Assembly (NCBI GenBank): GCA_030998015.1
Contig: JARWMV010000001.1
Coordinates: forward strand, 124,001 to 188,000
Reading direction: 5' to 3'
Origin: Ceratorhiza oryzae-sativae
Lineage: Eukaryota > Basidiomycota > Agaricomycetes > Cantharellales > Ceratobasidiaceae
DNA length: 64,000 nt
Translations under genes and position numbers: made by a program
Notes under the pieces: generated by a model
What the model was told of the DNA's origin: nothing
The model's database searches: none
Seen by the model: only the letters and a program-made list of their open reading frames with translations
Shown: positions 1-11,200 of the stretch, piece by piece
Position numbering within the stretch: position 1 is the first letter of the stretch
Layout of the letters: each line of letters opens with the position of its first letter

Positions 1-720
1 TATGCTAATGTACAGAAAGTATGATGATCGAACGAATCGGAGAGAATGGGAGACCCGGAGCGGAGCGACAGGAAAAACCGGGGCGGCGAGACACGAGCGA
101 ACTCGGGCGACGGCAGTCGAATCGTGATGGGATGGTGGGCGGGGACGAGAAAACGGACGCGCAGATGGAACGACGACGTTTTCGAGGGCGAGCAGAAAGC
201 GAGTTTGAGCACGTCGGTGTGCCAAAAGCGAAAGCGGTTCGGGCTCTTGAGGTCTCACCGACCTGTGGCTAAGACTAGGCTATGCACCTCCGCAGGTTGC
301 GCCACACAGCCTCTAAGTTTCTTTGTCCAAGCCGCGGGTGGATTCCTAGCCGCAGCAAAGTCGGAAACGTTGACCCCGTCTTCCGCTTCTCAATTTCCAA
401 ATTCGGTCCCAGGCATCCCCACCTCAGGCAACAAAACACTACCTTTCCAGTCGTCTAAAGGGCCTTTTGCGCCACGGTCAGCCCTCGCTGGAGAGCAGCT
501 TGACGACAACCAGTAATGAGCCGCCCCAGATGTCAACCATAATATTTCTATCACCAGGTCCTACGGTGCTGCTAGTTTCCCAAACTAAGGAATCACATAT
601 GTCAATAGAACGAATGTACACGAACAAAGATTTCAACCCTCTCTCTCTCTTTGTCTTTAGTCAAAAACCCAGACTTGCAGAGCCCCCGGACGCCTAAACG
701 GACGCTTTCATCTTCTCGAA
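1..720. other. no assignable gene
   Basis: Two overlapping open frames cover roughly 20-520 on the plus strand, but their products are rich in Arg/Gly and show no domain, signal peptide or splice pattern I recognise. The right end (about 660-765) probably holds the 3' end of the sedolisin gene that reads leftwards on the minus strand. Confidence 0.3.
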
Positions 721-2890
721 AGTCGGGAGTGCCCAGCCCAGTCACAGGATCCTGGATTCGCATGTCAGTCAGTCAGTCTCGCTGGTTTCGTTGAGAAATC
801 TCGTCTTACCCATCCAGCGGTTGCGTTGAACCCGGGTGTACCGCACCCTGGATTGTTACCCGTCGTGATATCGTTCAACATGGCAGAATGCTTGTACAAC
901 CAAGGGTTGAGGAACCCGAGTGGGGGTTTGCCTTGCGACAGCCGATAATCGTTCAACAGGGTAATCACCGAAGTAAAGGTCGGACATGATGCGGACGTTC
1001 CATAGGCGTACTGTATCCCGCCGTTTATATAGTACATATAGCTATACCGAAAAATGTTAAGTCAACATCCTGTAGAGATTAAAAAGTGGGAATCAGCGTA
1101 CTTGACTCCTTGCGCCGAGACATCCGGAAACGCTCGACCAGTCTTGTTATACAGCCGGCGTACGTGTTCCCGAAACCTTGCAAGAACCCCTTGACGGCGC
1201 TCGCCTGATAATCCGGCCTGGCGAAATAGTTGGAGAATCCTCCTTGGGAGAAACGAGCTCCGGTCTCGGGTGCAATGTGAATCGTGGCGCCGACTGAAGT
1301 CACGAATGGGCAGGTGGCGGGAAAGGCGGGCATGAATTGGGTTTTGGGCTGCGCGTCGTTTGTGAGACATTCCTTGGGGCCGACACCATCGTCACCTGTG
1401 GCAATCACACATGAACAAGGGTAGATACAAGAACGAGGCTGCGCGTACCCGACGCGAACAGAAGGCTCACGCCACGTGCACCGAGTGCAGCAAATCCATT
1501 GCAAACGCGCGTGGCATAGTCGATCGGCACGGTTTGCTCTGCGAGGAAAAACAAGTCAACGTCGCTCCCCAGTCGAGGTTGCGTTCACTGACCATCGTCG
1601 CCATAACTCGTGCTGATGGTAAACGGCAGAGTATCCTTGGCGAGCATGTAATTCACCCAGTCGATATACGGCTCGTTTGTGTTTGTCGGAGTGTTATTGT
1701 CGGCATTGAATTCGGCGGGTCGGCCTCCGGTCGAGTAGTAGATATTCGGAATAGGGTATGTAAGGGCGCCGGTATACTAGTTCTGGTATAAGTGCCAAGC
1801 GGTAGCGCGGAATGATTGATCGACATGCCTGAACATCAAGGTTTGCCTCCATTGTGCCGAACAATGCTCGACCCGGACCGCCGTTTATAGTTTCAACTTG
1901 GGGATTGGATCCAATGGCATCATGGTCAAACGCGAGATGGAACAATTGAAGGTCAACGGTGCCCGGATATTCCTCTGCAAAAAAAAAAGGACTGAGTGAA
2001 CACGCCAGGAGGCACAGATCAAAGGACCTACCGAGGAATCCGGCGATCCCGATCGAGTTTTGGCCCTTCCCTGAGGGAATATACCCGTCGGTCCTAAACA
2101 CCCGGCTCAATAAGTGTCGTTGTGACGAGGGTGTGCGACTGACTTGTAGAGCTTCTTCAAGCAGTTTGGCGTGATTTTCCAGTTGCAGTCGACGTTGGTG
2201 ATTGGGTTGTTATTAGCTGTTTGAAGGAGCGCCCGCTTCTTGGTTCCTGGAGCGGGACCTTGGCGGGGTTTACCGAAAAAGGTGGTTGGGAGGATGACGT
2301 CGATGTGGCTGTCGAGGGAACGAGGGAGCGCGTACGATTCAGAACGAACAATGTGCGTGCCGGACTCGTGGCGGTATACGTTGTACTGTAGGAACAAGAG
2401 GTCATGTGTGAAGAAGATTACAGCCATGAACAAGACGCACACGAGTGTTGAGCATTTTTTCAGCACGTTCTACGGGGACGAGAGCGTGGATCCAATCCCC
2501 AGCAGAGGATCGCTCCGTGATGCTAATGCCATGCTCACGCAGCCATGTCTCGACGGACTGGATAGACATTGCGAGGAGCAATCAGCTCGTCAACCTCTCT
2601 AGTGAATCGAATGAGTGCTGGTCGCAAACCAGGACCGCCAGAATATCCACTCACGCCTTGGACAAGTGCATGCCGTACCGCTCGTGAGCGGGGTCGCTCA
2701 CTTGCGCCAGGGTCGAAATCAGATCCTGCATCCTGGCCTGCTTGAGACCAATCCGCATGTCGATCAGATGGTCGCTCGGGGGCGGTGCGATGCGTGTCCA
2801 TCCCGAGGGGATCTGGTGCAGGACATGGCGCGTCCTCAGCGGGGATGCTGTCGACAGTCCGGCGAGCGTCAAGAGGGGGAGAAATCGCAT
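707..2890 (-). CDS. sedolisin-type tripeptidyl-peptidase (family S53), with apparent frameshifts
   Basis: Secreted acid serine peptidase of the S53 (sedolisin/TPP1) family, which removes tripeptides from protein N-termini outside the cell. The start at 2890 begins MRFLPLLTLAGLSTAS, a signal peptide, followed by a Pro-kumamolisin propeptide (DLISTLAQVSDPAHERYG). Later exons encode YALPRSLDSHIDVI, GDDGVG and FPDVSAQG, and the catalytic-serine segment YGTSASCPTFTSV lies near 970-1000. The end reads NPGCGTPGFNATAGW, then DPVTGLGTPDF near 715-755. Introns are about 50-60 nt. Three small frame breaks interrupt otherwise good homology: near 2568 (after APRN), near 1155 (between NTYAG and LYNKTGR) and near 709 (an extra T after GTPD that hides the expected stop). 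It is either a young pseudogene or a gene with consensus indels. A decayed paralogue lies at 13.4-14.7 kb. Confidence 0.85.
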
Positions 2891-3020
2891 CGTTGGACGC
2901 TCGCTCTGGCAGAGCCGACATGTATTTAATGTCGGTCGAGAGCAATCGGTGCCAGACCCCAACGAGTTTATGTACAAATTCTGCAGCCAGAAGCGGTTCG
3001 TTGCTTTGTTCTAATTATGA

Positions 3021-3376
3021 GCTAGGTACATCAGTGCCCCAGACCAAGGTCGATCGTGCCAACCGTTTTGGTCTAGTGGTTGGCGTCGATCAAACACACG
3101 TGATTTAGGCGCCTACTGGAAGAACCCCAGTCGTGAACTCTCACTCCAAAACGCTGGACTTTGCGCTTTATGCTCGTTTGACAAAATCCAACGGATGTAC
3201 TCATGATCAAAAATACTTGCCGATCATCCGCATGTCCAGCAGTCTGTGCCCAGACATCGCGAATTGAATATTATTTCTCAATCGGGACTAGCAGGTGTGG
3301 GTCTCGGTCCCGCGGCTGATCCGGAAGCCACCGGGCGCTAAATCGCCTCCATTTCGACCTTGCCCACCACCCCGAA
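3021..3376. promoter_or_regulatory. divergent intergenic region between sedolisin and NIF3-like genes
   Basis: The two genes point away from each other, so this stretch presumably carries both promoters. I see no clear TATA box or other defined element, and no supported open frame. Confidence 0.3.
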
Positions 3377-4579
3377 ATGACCGCTGCCCGCGCCGTCGCT
3401 CGCGCATTCGAACGTGGGATCGGACCGCTGCGGCTCGCAGAGTCTTGGGATAATGTCCGACTCTAACCGAGCGCCTTCATCTCTCTGACCCCTCGCTTCA
3501 CAGGTGGGACTTTTGATAGGTGAAAGCTAGGCCAAACTTGTGCGAGCGCCCGGGTCTTATACCGTTTGGACTTAGAGTCTCCCCTGTCTCCGCCAAATCG
3601 AAATAGGATCCTCCTTACTATTGAGTAGGCGGTTCCTCTTCTATTCCGCATACTGGCACTCGAATCTGATCTAGCGTTGCAGCCTAACCACTCCAGTCGC
3701 TGAAGAGGCACTCGCAACCCGACCTCGCTCATCGTCTCGTATCACCCTCCAATATTCTCCGGTCTCAAGCGATTACGCTTAGTAATCCGCTTCAACGGTC
3801 GTTGCTTCGGTGCGCAGCAGGAGGCATATCCGTATTTAGCCCACATACGGCTTTGGATTCGGTTCGGGGCGGAGTGAGCTTTTTTTTCATTCCACCTTGA
3901 CAGCACTCATGTATTTACGCTTTACAGGTCAACGATACCCTTGCAGCAAGCCTCGGATCAGCATCCTCGGTGGACATTCTCGGTGAAATAAAAGAAAACG
4001 ACGCTGGCGCCGGAGACTCGTCACCCTCGCCAACCCCGTGAACCTAACCACGCTCTGCGATCGAGTTAAAACATACTGCGGTCTCCACATCGTACGTCCC
4101 GCTTTCATCCATCAATCCCCCCCGCCCAAGGCTGATATTGTCATGATAGTGCAAGTCGGAGTATCGCCCAAACTCGGTTCGCTTAGCAAAGACGCGATCC
4201 AGACAATCGCGTTGTGCGCCGGTTCGGGGGGTTCGGTGCTGAAAGGAGCCAAGGCGGATGTCTATCTCACTGGCGAGATGTCACATGTACGTCCCTGCAC
4301 GTCCAACGGTACGGGTCTCAATATAAGATTAAATATAGCACGAGGTCTTGGCGGCCGTCGCCCAAGGAACGAGTGTGATTCTATGTAAGACCCTCGCAAT
4401 TGTATAAGCATTCGGCTCATTTTCTTTCTCCAGGCGGCCATTCAAATACCGAACGCCCGTATCTTCCCACGCTCCAGCAAAAACTTCAACAAGCTCTCGA
4501 CAATGACCCAGAGCTGGAAGGAGAAAAATACGAAGTGGTGATCAGTACGGCGGACAAGGATCCCCTTGCGATCCTATAA
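3377..4579 (+). CDS. NIF3-like dinuclear metal-centre protein, with apparent frameshifts
   Basis: NIF3 (NGG1p-interacting factor 3 / DUF34) proteins are conserved metal-binding proteins of unsettled biochemical role. The start at 3377 reads MTAARAVARAFERGIGP and leads into LRLAESWDNVGLLIGE, the classic N-terminal motif. Splicing then gives NRILLTIDLTTPVAEEALA, SLIVSYHPPIFSGLKRLRL, LQRSLLRCAAGGISVFSPHT and VNDTLAASLGSA. The second domain has GEMSHHEVLAAVAQGTSVIL and CGHSNTERPYLPTLQQKL, the metal-binding His region near the C-terminus. The stop is at 4577-4579. At least six short introns can be placed. Three single-base shifts are needed to keep the family alignment: near 3721, near 3780 and near 4012 (where GAGRLVTL is expected). 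No other stops intervene, so a recent pseudogene or consensus error are both possible. Confidence 0.8.
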
Positions 4580-5926
4580 GCGGTGGCGGATCTGACATGA
4601 ACCGGGTACTGCCCGGTTGGAAATCACAATCAGGCATACCATCATTCACTGCATGTTGGCATCGCTATGGCGGTTTCAATTGATTGAAATTGAAGTAATT
4701 ATCGCGTTTAAGGATTCACGTGACATACTGCCGAAATGCAGGGATGACAAGTGCACTCCCACCACATCCAAGCCATTCTCGGCCACTGCTTTTCCGGCGC
4801 ATACAGCCTCGCCACCGCCCGTGCAGAACAGAAAACATCTTCGACTCCTCGCGTCCCTTTGACGACACCACTCTACCGACTCCTTCGCTAACACTCCCCC
4901 GGGTTAGAGATGGCCAAGATCTTTGGCAAGGTGATAGGTCTTTGGGGTCACACACTGCCCTCAACTCTTTTGTGGTAAAGATGGTTCGATCGTGTCGCCG
5001 CACTGGCTGTCCCTTTGAATCTGTGATTGAACTAAACCTAATGGAAGCCATAATATATGGGATTAATCGATAAAAAAAAGCAAATACGCACAAGTGTTAT
5101 TCATTGGCTCACCGGAACCTCCCTGAATATCAACGTCCGCTCTACCAAATCCTTGCGCTTATATTTTCTATGCTGTTCCTAAGGGCAGATCCTCGTCGAG
5201 GGATCGTTACGCATAGTATGCATCGACCAAATGACTTTTGCAGAATTCTCGCGAACCATGTGAGTCGGCTAGGTGTCGTTTTTTTAAAATAAAAGTAAAC
5301 CAAAACTGATACTGACATCGTTGGATGATTCGGTACCTGATAATCTAGTCTGCGACAGGATGCGATCAAAACTATTGTGAAGGAAACTCAAGCGTGCGGA
5401 TTCATTCTTTTCGTATTTAGGCTCGGTTTGCATGCACCACCATCCGTGATTCGCAATACACATGCCTGCGGACACATCGCATACTCCTGTCGAGGTTCTG
5501 TCGCTCCATCTGTCTGGCACCATCGCGGACAAGAGAGGTTGCAGCTCGGCTTTTGGTGCCTCAGGACGGTTGGTAAAGGATGTTTTATTGACATTTATAG
5601 TATTGTCCAACATTGTTCGAGTCGTGTTCGACAGTATTTATAGGTCTCGATCCAATGGGAGCTTCGAGGTATGCCGTGGTCAGTAAATAGGGAGGTGGCG
5701 TGCTCCAACTATCGCGCTCATCCGACCCGCCGGCTGTTCACCCCTTCGCTCTCCTGTTTTTCTTTTCGGGCCTTCATCAGTTCTCCTTCTGACACTCCTG
5801 TATGCGCGGCTTGGCCTGACAGCGTGTTCATCCAGCGCCTTACAAATGCATGGTAGCGGTTGGAATGAGAATCCTGACTAATCACATTACTTCGATATCG
5901 TCATCGCACGCTATTTAAGAGCCATC
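4580..5926. other. intergenic, no supported gene
   Basis: Several short overlapping frames of under 130 codons occur on both strands. None has a recognisable motif, a signal peptide or paired splice sites that extend it. The last part probably contains the promoter of the oxidoreductase gene that starts at 5927. Confidence 0.3.
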
Positions 5927-7465
5927 ATGTTCCTCATCGCTCGGCCAGCCGCCCGTTTGTTTCTCCCACACGTCCGTGTATCTGTATATAGCCCAAGACC
6001 CGCGTATCTTCGTCCTCTCACATCCACAGCCAGCAAAATGTCTTCGATCCCCAAAACGTATGCATCGTCATTCTGATTACTATCACACGCGAATAAAGAC
6101 TAACGTGGAGACAGGATCAAGGCAGCTCGCGTACACAAACAAGGTCCGATCGATGAGATCGTGGTCGAGGACATCCCGATCCCCGAAGCCAAGCCGGACG
6201 AAATCCTCATCAAGGTCGAGTGGGCTGGTGTGAATTTTAGTGGGTCTCCTTTACCCCAGCCGCGTGGATACTTCTTTCTGATAGACGCTTTGTCGCCTAG
6301 TTGATACGTACTTCCGGGGTGGAGTGTACCCACGCCAAACGCCGTTTATTCTTGGACAAGAAGCCGCGGGTTCGATTGTTGCTTTGCCTAGTTCTTCCGA
6401 GATGCAAGTACCTTGTCCTGCCATTAGCTAGATTGCGCAGCTGATTCGTTGATGCAGAACCAACTCGGAAGATTACAAGATCCGTGGGTTCAAAGAAGGT
6501 TCCAAGGTTGCTGCTGTAAGTTGAGCGTCCACGATCTATGACCGGGATCAACTAAAAATGCATATATGCTCCAAGTATGCAAACAGCGCGTTTGCCGAAT
6601 ACGTCGCGGTCCCATGGAAGGACGTCCAAGTTGTCCCAGAGGGACTCAGCACGCGCCAGGCGGCCGCTTCCTTGACCCAAGGCCTGACTGGTTTGCCGGC
6701 CCGATGTTTGTGATTGTTCGCAGTGTAAACTGACCTCTTGTCGGGTTTAGCACTTACATTTGTTGAGGAGGCCTATCAGGTCAAAAAGGGTGATAATATT
6801 TTGGTCCATGCCGCTGCGGGAGGTGTCGGCCTTCTGCTTGTTCAGGTCAGTTGTATCGAATCCTCATCTATCTCTATTGCTCAAATATCCGGCCTTCAGC
6901 TGGCGAACCAAATCGGCGCCACAGTGATCGGAACAACCTCATCTCAAATCAAAGCCGACATCGCCAAGAAAGCCGGTGCAACACATATCATAAACTACTC
7001 GGAAGAATCCGTTCCGGAGGCTGTTCTCAAGCTTACCAACAGCAAAGGTGTCGAAGGAATCTTTGATGGTGTGGGCGCTAGCACCTGGGAGGGCAACTTT
7101 ACTTCGATCCGCCGCAAGGGCACGATTGTCAGTTTTGGAAACGCGAGTGGAGTCGTGCCGCCTTTCTCCATCCTGAAGCTGGGACCAAAGAACGTCAAGG
7201 TTTGCAGGCCGGTGTAAGTCTATTTTCATGTTGATTGACGAGATGGACTAATGGCGAACGGGCACTCAGGGTCGGGAACTATACGACTGAGCCAGTCGAA
7301 TTCCACCACTACTCGTCCGAGCTGTTTAACCTTATCAAGGGCGGAAAACTCGACATTGCTGTACATGCCGAGTATCCGTTCACAACCGAGGGTGTTCGCC
7401 AGACTCAGACGGACATCACTGGGCGTGGAACATCTGGGAAACTCGTTATCAAAGTCTCGGAGTAG
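5927..7465 (+). CDS. NADPH:quinone oxidoreductase (zeta-crystallin/QOR-like MDR family)
   Basis: Medium-chain dehydrogenase/reductase of the quinone oxidoreductase branch, which transfers hydride from NADPH to quinones or enones. The body reads VHKQGPIDEIVVEDIPIPEA (catalytic-domain start), IDTYFRGGVY, FILGQEAAGSI, the Rossmann motif HAAAGGVGLLLVQ and LANQIGATVIGTTSS, and ends GRGTSGKLVIKVSE at 7465. No zinc-ligand cysteine cluster is seen, as expected for QOR. Exons include 5927-6057, 6115-6239 and one from 6301; introns are about 50-60 nt. The usual start is MSSIPKT at 6038, but an in-frame ATG at 5927 adds 37 residues rich in Arg and Ser (MFLIARPAARLF), resembling a mitochondrial presequence. 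I use the upstream start and treat the inner one as an alternative. The gene appears intact. Confidence 0.92.
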
Positions 7466-7886
7466 TTTACGTTTGTTTCGAACGACTGAATGTGAAAGCT
7501 GTTATTCCGAAGTGAATAAAATTGGCAAGTCAAACTTGACTCCAAAGCAGTGGCCTTTCGGGGCTATCACATGACGGCTGTGGATATATGCGTTGCGTTG
7601 CACTAGGAGAGTTCTTGGCGCGCCTTAAGTGTGAAATAAGAACTAGGCTAATCGGATTTATATAGGATATAACGTCTTATTTAGAACTTGAGGATTAGAA
7701 GCGACGTACCCGAGGTGGAAAAAAACCATAGCGCCTATTAGTTGATTGAGTGAATAGAACGGGACGCCGAGAAGCACGATCTCGTTAAAACGAGCAACAG
7801 ACCAGTGCCTCGACTAGAACTGGATCGAACTCTCATCAAAAGACACTCTACTTTGGCGCTGTCCGTTGGCCCGGAGTCATTGCCGC
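7466..7886. other. intergenic between oxidoreductase and copia element
   Basis: No gene is seen. The stretch holds the 3' flank of the oxidoreductase gene and then ordinary intergenic sequence up to the transposon target site. Confidence 0.4.
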
Positions 7887-7891
7887 TTCTG
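7887..7891. repeat. target-site duplication (left copy), TTCTG
   Basis: These five bases directly precede the left LTR. The same five bases follow the right LTR at 12864-12868. A 5-bp duplication is normal for Ty1/copia integrase. Confidence 0.92.
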
Positions 7892-8183
7892 TCTCACGCA
7901 GGGAGGTATCTTGTGGCTAAGATACAAATCGTACTTAGCTCAACTACGAAGGTAGAGAACTGTATATACTGTACCTAAGATACAAATCGTACTATAGAGT
8001 ACAGTGTGAATAGAATACATGAGAAAAGAAAGAAAATACGATACCTTAGCTCAACTACGAAGGTAGAGAACTAAGGAAGAAGAAGGGGGATTCCCGCGAA
8101 CTCGCGCATGATATCAGAGAGGGGGGATACGAAACAGAAACAAATATGCGCATACATACACGCATATGATTGTAAATTCAACA
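7892..8183 (-). repeat. copia 3' LTR (left on the plus strand)
   Basis: 292 bp; on the element strand it starts TGTTG and ends GCGTGAGA. Identical by eye to 12572-12863. It contains internal repeats: GATACAAATCGTACT occurs twice, and AGCTCAACTACGAAGG plus the following GTAGAGAACT occurs twice. Confidence 0.96.
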
Positions 8184-8235
8184 CGCCCACTCAATCCTAT
8201 GCGTGAATGTACGGATAAAAGAAAAGAATAGAATT

Positions 8236-11200
8236 TCACGCCATTCCCATCGCAGACACAAAGCGAGTAAACTTGAGGCGTCCTAGGGGCTTAGTAAGCG
8301 CATCCGCGAGCTGTTTCTCTGTAGGTATATATTGCAGGTCGAGTTCTTTCAGAGCGATCACTTCGCGAATAAAATGATACTTGACGCGTATATGCTTCGT
8401 TGTCTGATGATTGACGGGATTCTTAGCTAGGGCCATAGCAGACTGGTTGTCCGAGAATAAGGGAGTAGCGCCCTCAGAGAGAAAACCAAGTTCGGATAAA
8501 AATTGACGAATCCATAAAAGTTCGCGTCCGGCACTAGCATCGGCGACATATTCGGCTTCGGTACTTGATAAGGAAATTGTCGGCTGCTTTCGGGATGAGT
8601 AAGCAATTACGCCACCGGCATGTAGGAAAGCCCAGCCGGTAGTCGAACGGCTTGTATGCTTATCGCCGGCATAATCAGCGTCGACATATCCAAGCAGATT
8701 TAAATCGCGAAAGCGATTATAGACAATGCCTAAGTCCATAGTACCTTTGAGATAGCGGAGAACTCGTTTGCCGGAGTTCCAGTGTTCTTCGCCAGGATTC
8801 ATCGCGTGTTGCGCGAGTATACCAGTAGCATATGCGATGTCGGGTCGGGTAGAAATCATAGCATACATAAGAGACCCGATCAGCTGCTGGTAGCGGTTCC
8901 GATCGATCGATGGCGCTTCGAGCTTTGGTAGATTGGGAGATTCGGCCATCGGAGTTTCGCATGGTTTACAGTCGGACATATTGAAGCGAGCAAGAATATC
9001 GTTGATATAACGGCGCTGAGAGATCTTGAGAGTTCCAGCGCTGCGATCGCGCTCAATTTCGATGCCTACGAACATTTTGGCCTCGCCTAGATCAACGATT
9101 TCAAGTGATTCAGCGATTTTAGCCTTAACCTTATTGAGGATTTCTGTAGACGATCCAGCGAGTAGCATATCGTCCACATGGCTAAGTATAATCGCTACTT
9201 CGTCACCATCGCGTAGCCAGAATACAGAGTGATCCGTATCGCATCGTTTAAATCCTATATCTTCAAGGATTTTCTTGAGACGCATATAGAAGGCTCGCGC
9301 CGCCTGTTTGAGACCGTAAATCGCCTTGTTGAGCTTCCAGACAGATTCTAGGCCTTCGACAAAGCCTGGAGGTTGCTCCATATAAATCTCCTCGTCGAGA
9401 TCCCCATGTAAAAAGGCTGTTTTAACGTCGATTTGGTGAAGCTCGAGGTCTAGAGCGGCTACGATGCTTAAGAGTGTCCGTAAGGAGTCAGCAGCAGCGA
9501 CGGGTGACGAAATTTCGACAAAATCGACTCCAGGGCGCTGAGAAAAGCCCTTCGCGACTAATCGAGCCTTGTAGCGAACGATCTCGCCATCAGCTCCACG
9601 CTTGTAGTCGAAAACCCATCGGCATTTAACGACATTTTTGTCGATAGGACGGCTCACGAGCGTCCATACTTCGTGCTGCTCGATCGATTTCAGCTCTTCT
9701 GTCATCGCTTCAAGCCATAGATTCGCGTCTGGACGACGCATGGCATCCTCGAACGTCTGAGGCGGCGATTCTATTATCGCAGTAAGTGCCTCTTCGTCCT
9801 CTCGTCCGTCTGTATGCGCTAAGGCGCCCACTTGCGCTCCATACCGTTCTGGTGCTCTTCGTTCGCGCGTGGATCGACGCACCGGCGGCGGATCTGGCTG
9901 TAAAACAACTATTTCCTGATCTTCAGGCTCCAAGTCCGGGCTCTCGGAAGGTAAGGCTTCTGGTTCATCGGGTATATGCGCGGGTTCTGACGATTCGAGT
10001 GGTTTATCGGATGATTCGGGTGAGTGAATTTCTATCTGAATGGGTGGTAATTCATCCGATTTATTCTCATCGTCATCGGTTGGGCTTTCATCATGATCCT
10101 CGATAACCACGCGCTGCCGATTGTCCAGCCCTTCGTCAAAGACTACATCACGTGAGGTGATTATGCGACCGGTACCGCGCTGAGCAAGCACGTGCGCCTT
10201 CCTATTAGGAGCGAATCCGAGGTATATGCACTCGATTGAGCGCGCTTGGAGTTTCGTGCGCATATTGTCTGGCACACGAGCCCAGGCCTTGCATCCAAAC
10301 GTACGTAATCCCGATACATTTGGGATCTTGCCGCTAAATGCTTCGCTCGGCGTTCGGCCATCTAGGCGTTTCTTCGGCGTTACGTTCCACAGGTGAGCCG
10401 CATGTAAGATTGCGTAACCCCAATATTTCTCGGGTAAATGCGCGTCGAATCGCATCGCGCGCTGACAATCGTTTAGGGTACGTATCGCTCGCTCGGCTAC
10501 GCCATTACTGGCCGACGAATCTGCTTCGGTCTTTTGGTGCTGGATTCCTTCCGCTCGCAAGAAAGCCTCGAAGGCGTTTGACCCGTACTCGCCACCACCA
10601 TCCGTCCGTAAGTGTTTAATTCGCCTTCCCGTAAGATTCTCGATTGACGCTTTGAGGTCCTTGAATTGACCCGCGTAATCGCTCTTGTTGCGCAATAAAT
10701 GCACGAATATCTTGCGGGACTTATCATCAATCGTGACGGCGAAATATCGGAATCCTCCGATCGCTTGAACGGGTAAGGGGCCGTGTAGATCGCTGTGCAT
10801 AAGCTCGAGTACCTCAGAGGTACGAGATTGGGACGGTGGAAAAGGTGCGCGTGTATGCTTCCCCTGGAGGCATGGGCCGCATTTCGACTTGGGAGGTGAG
10901 CGGTTTCCTACTATATCCATCCCTTCAACCGCGCCTTTCCTCACCATATCTAGCACATATTCGTAGTTTAGGTGACCAAATCGGCGGTGCCAGGTAGGTA
11001 GGTCTGCTCGCGCGACTGTACTCGCGGTATATGCGACGAATTCTTGGGCATGTAAATCGCTATCGTTATTTTTGCTGTCTGGCTCTACGAAGGCCGTATG
11101 CGCGGTAGAATCGGTGTGTGTAATTTTCGCTTGAACCTTGTAGAGTTGCCCTGACTGCTTCGCCCATCCTATTTCGTCGCCTCGACCGTCCTGACTGATC

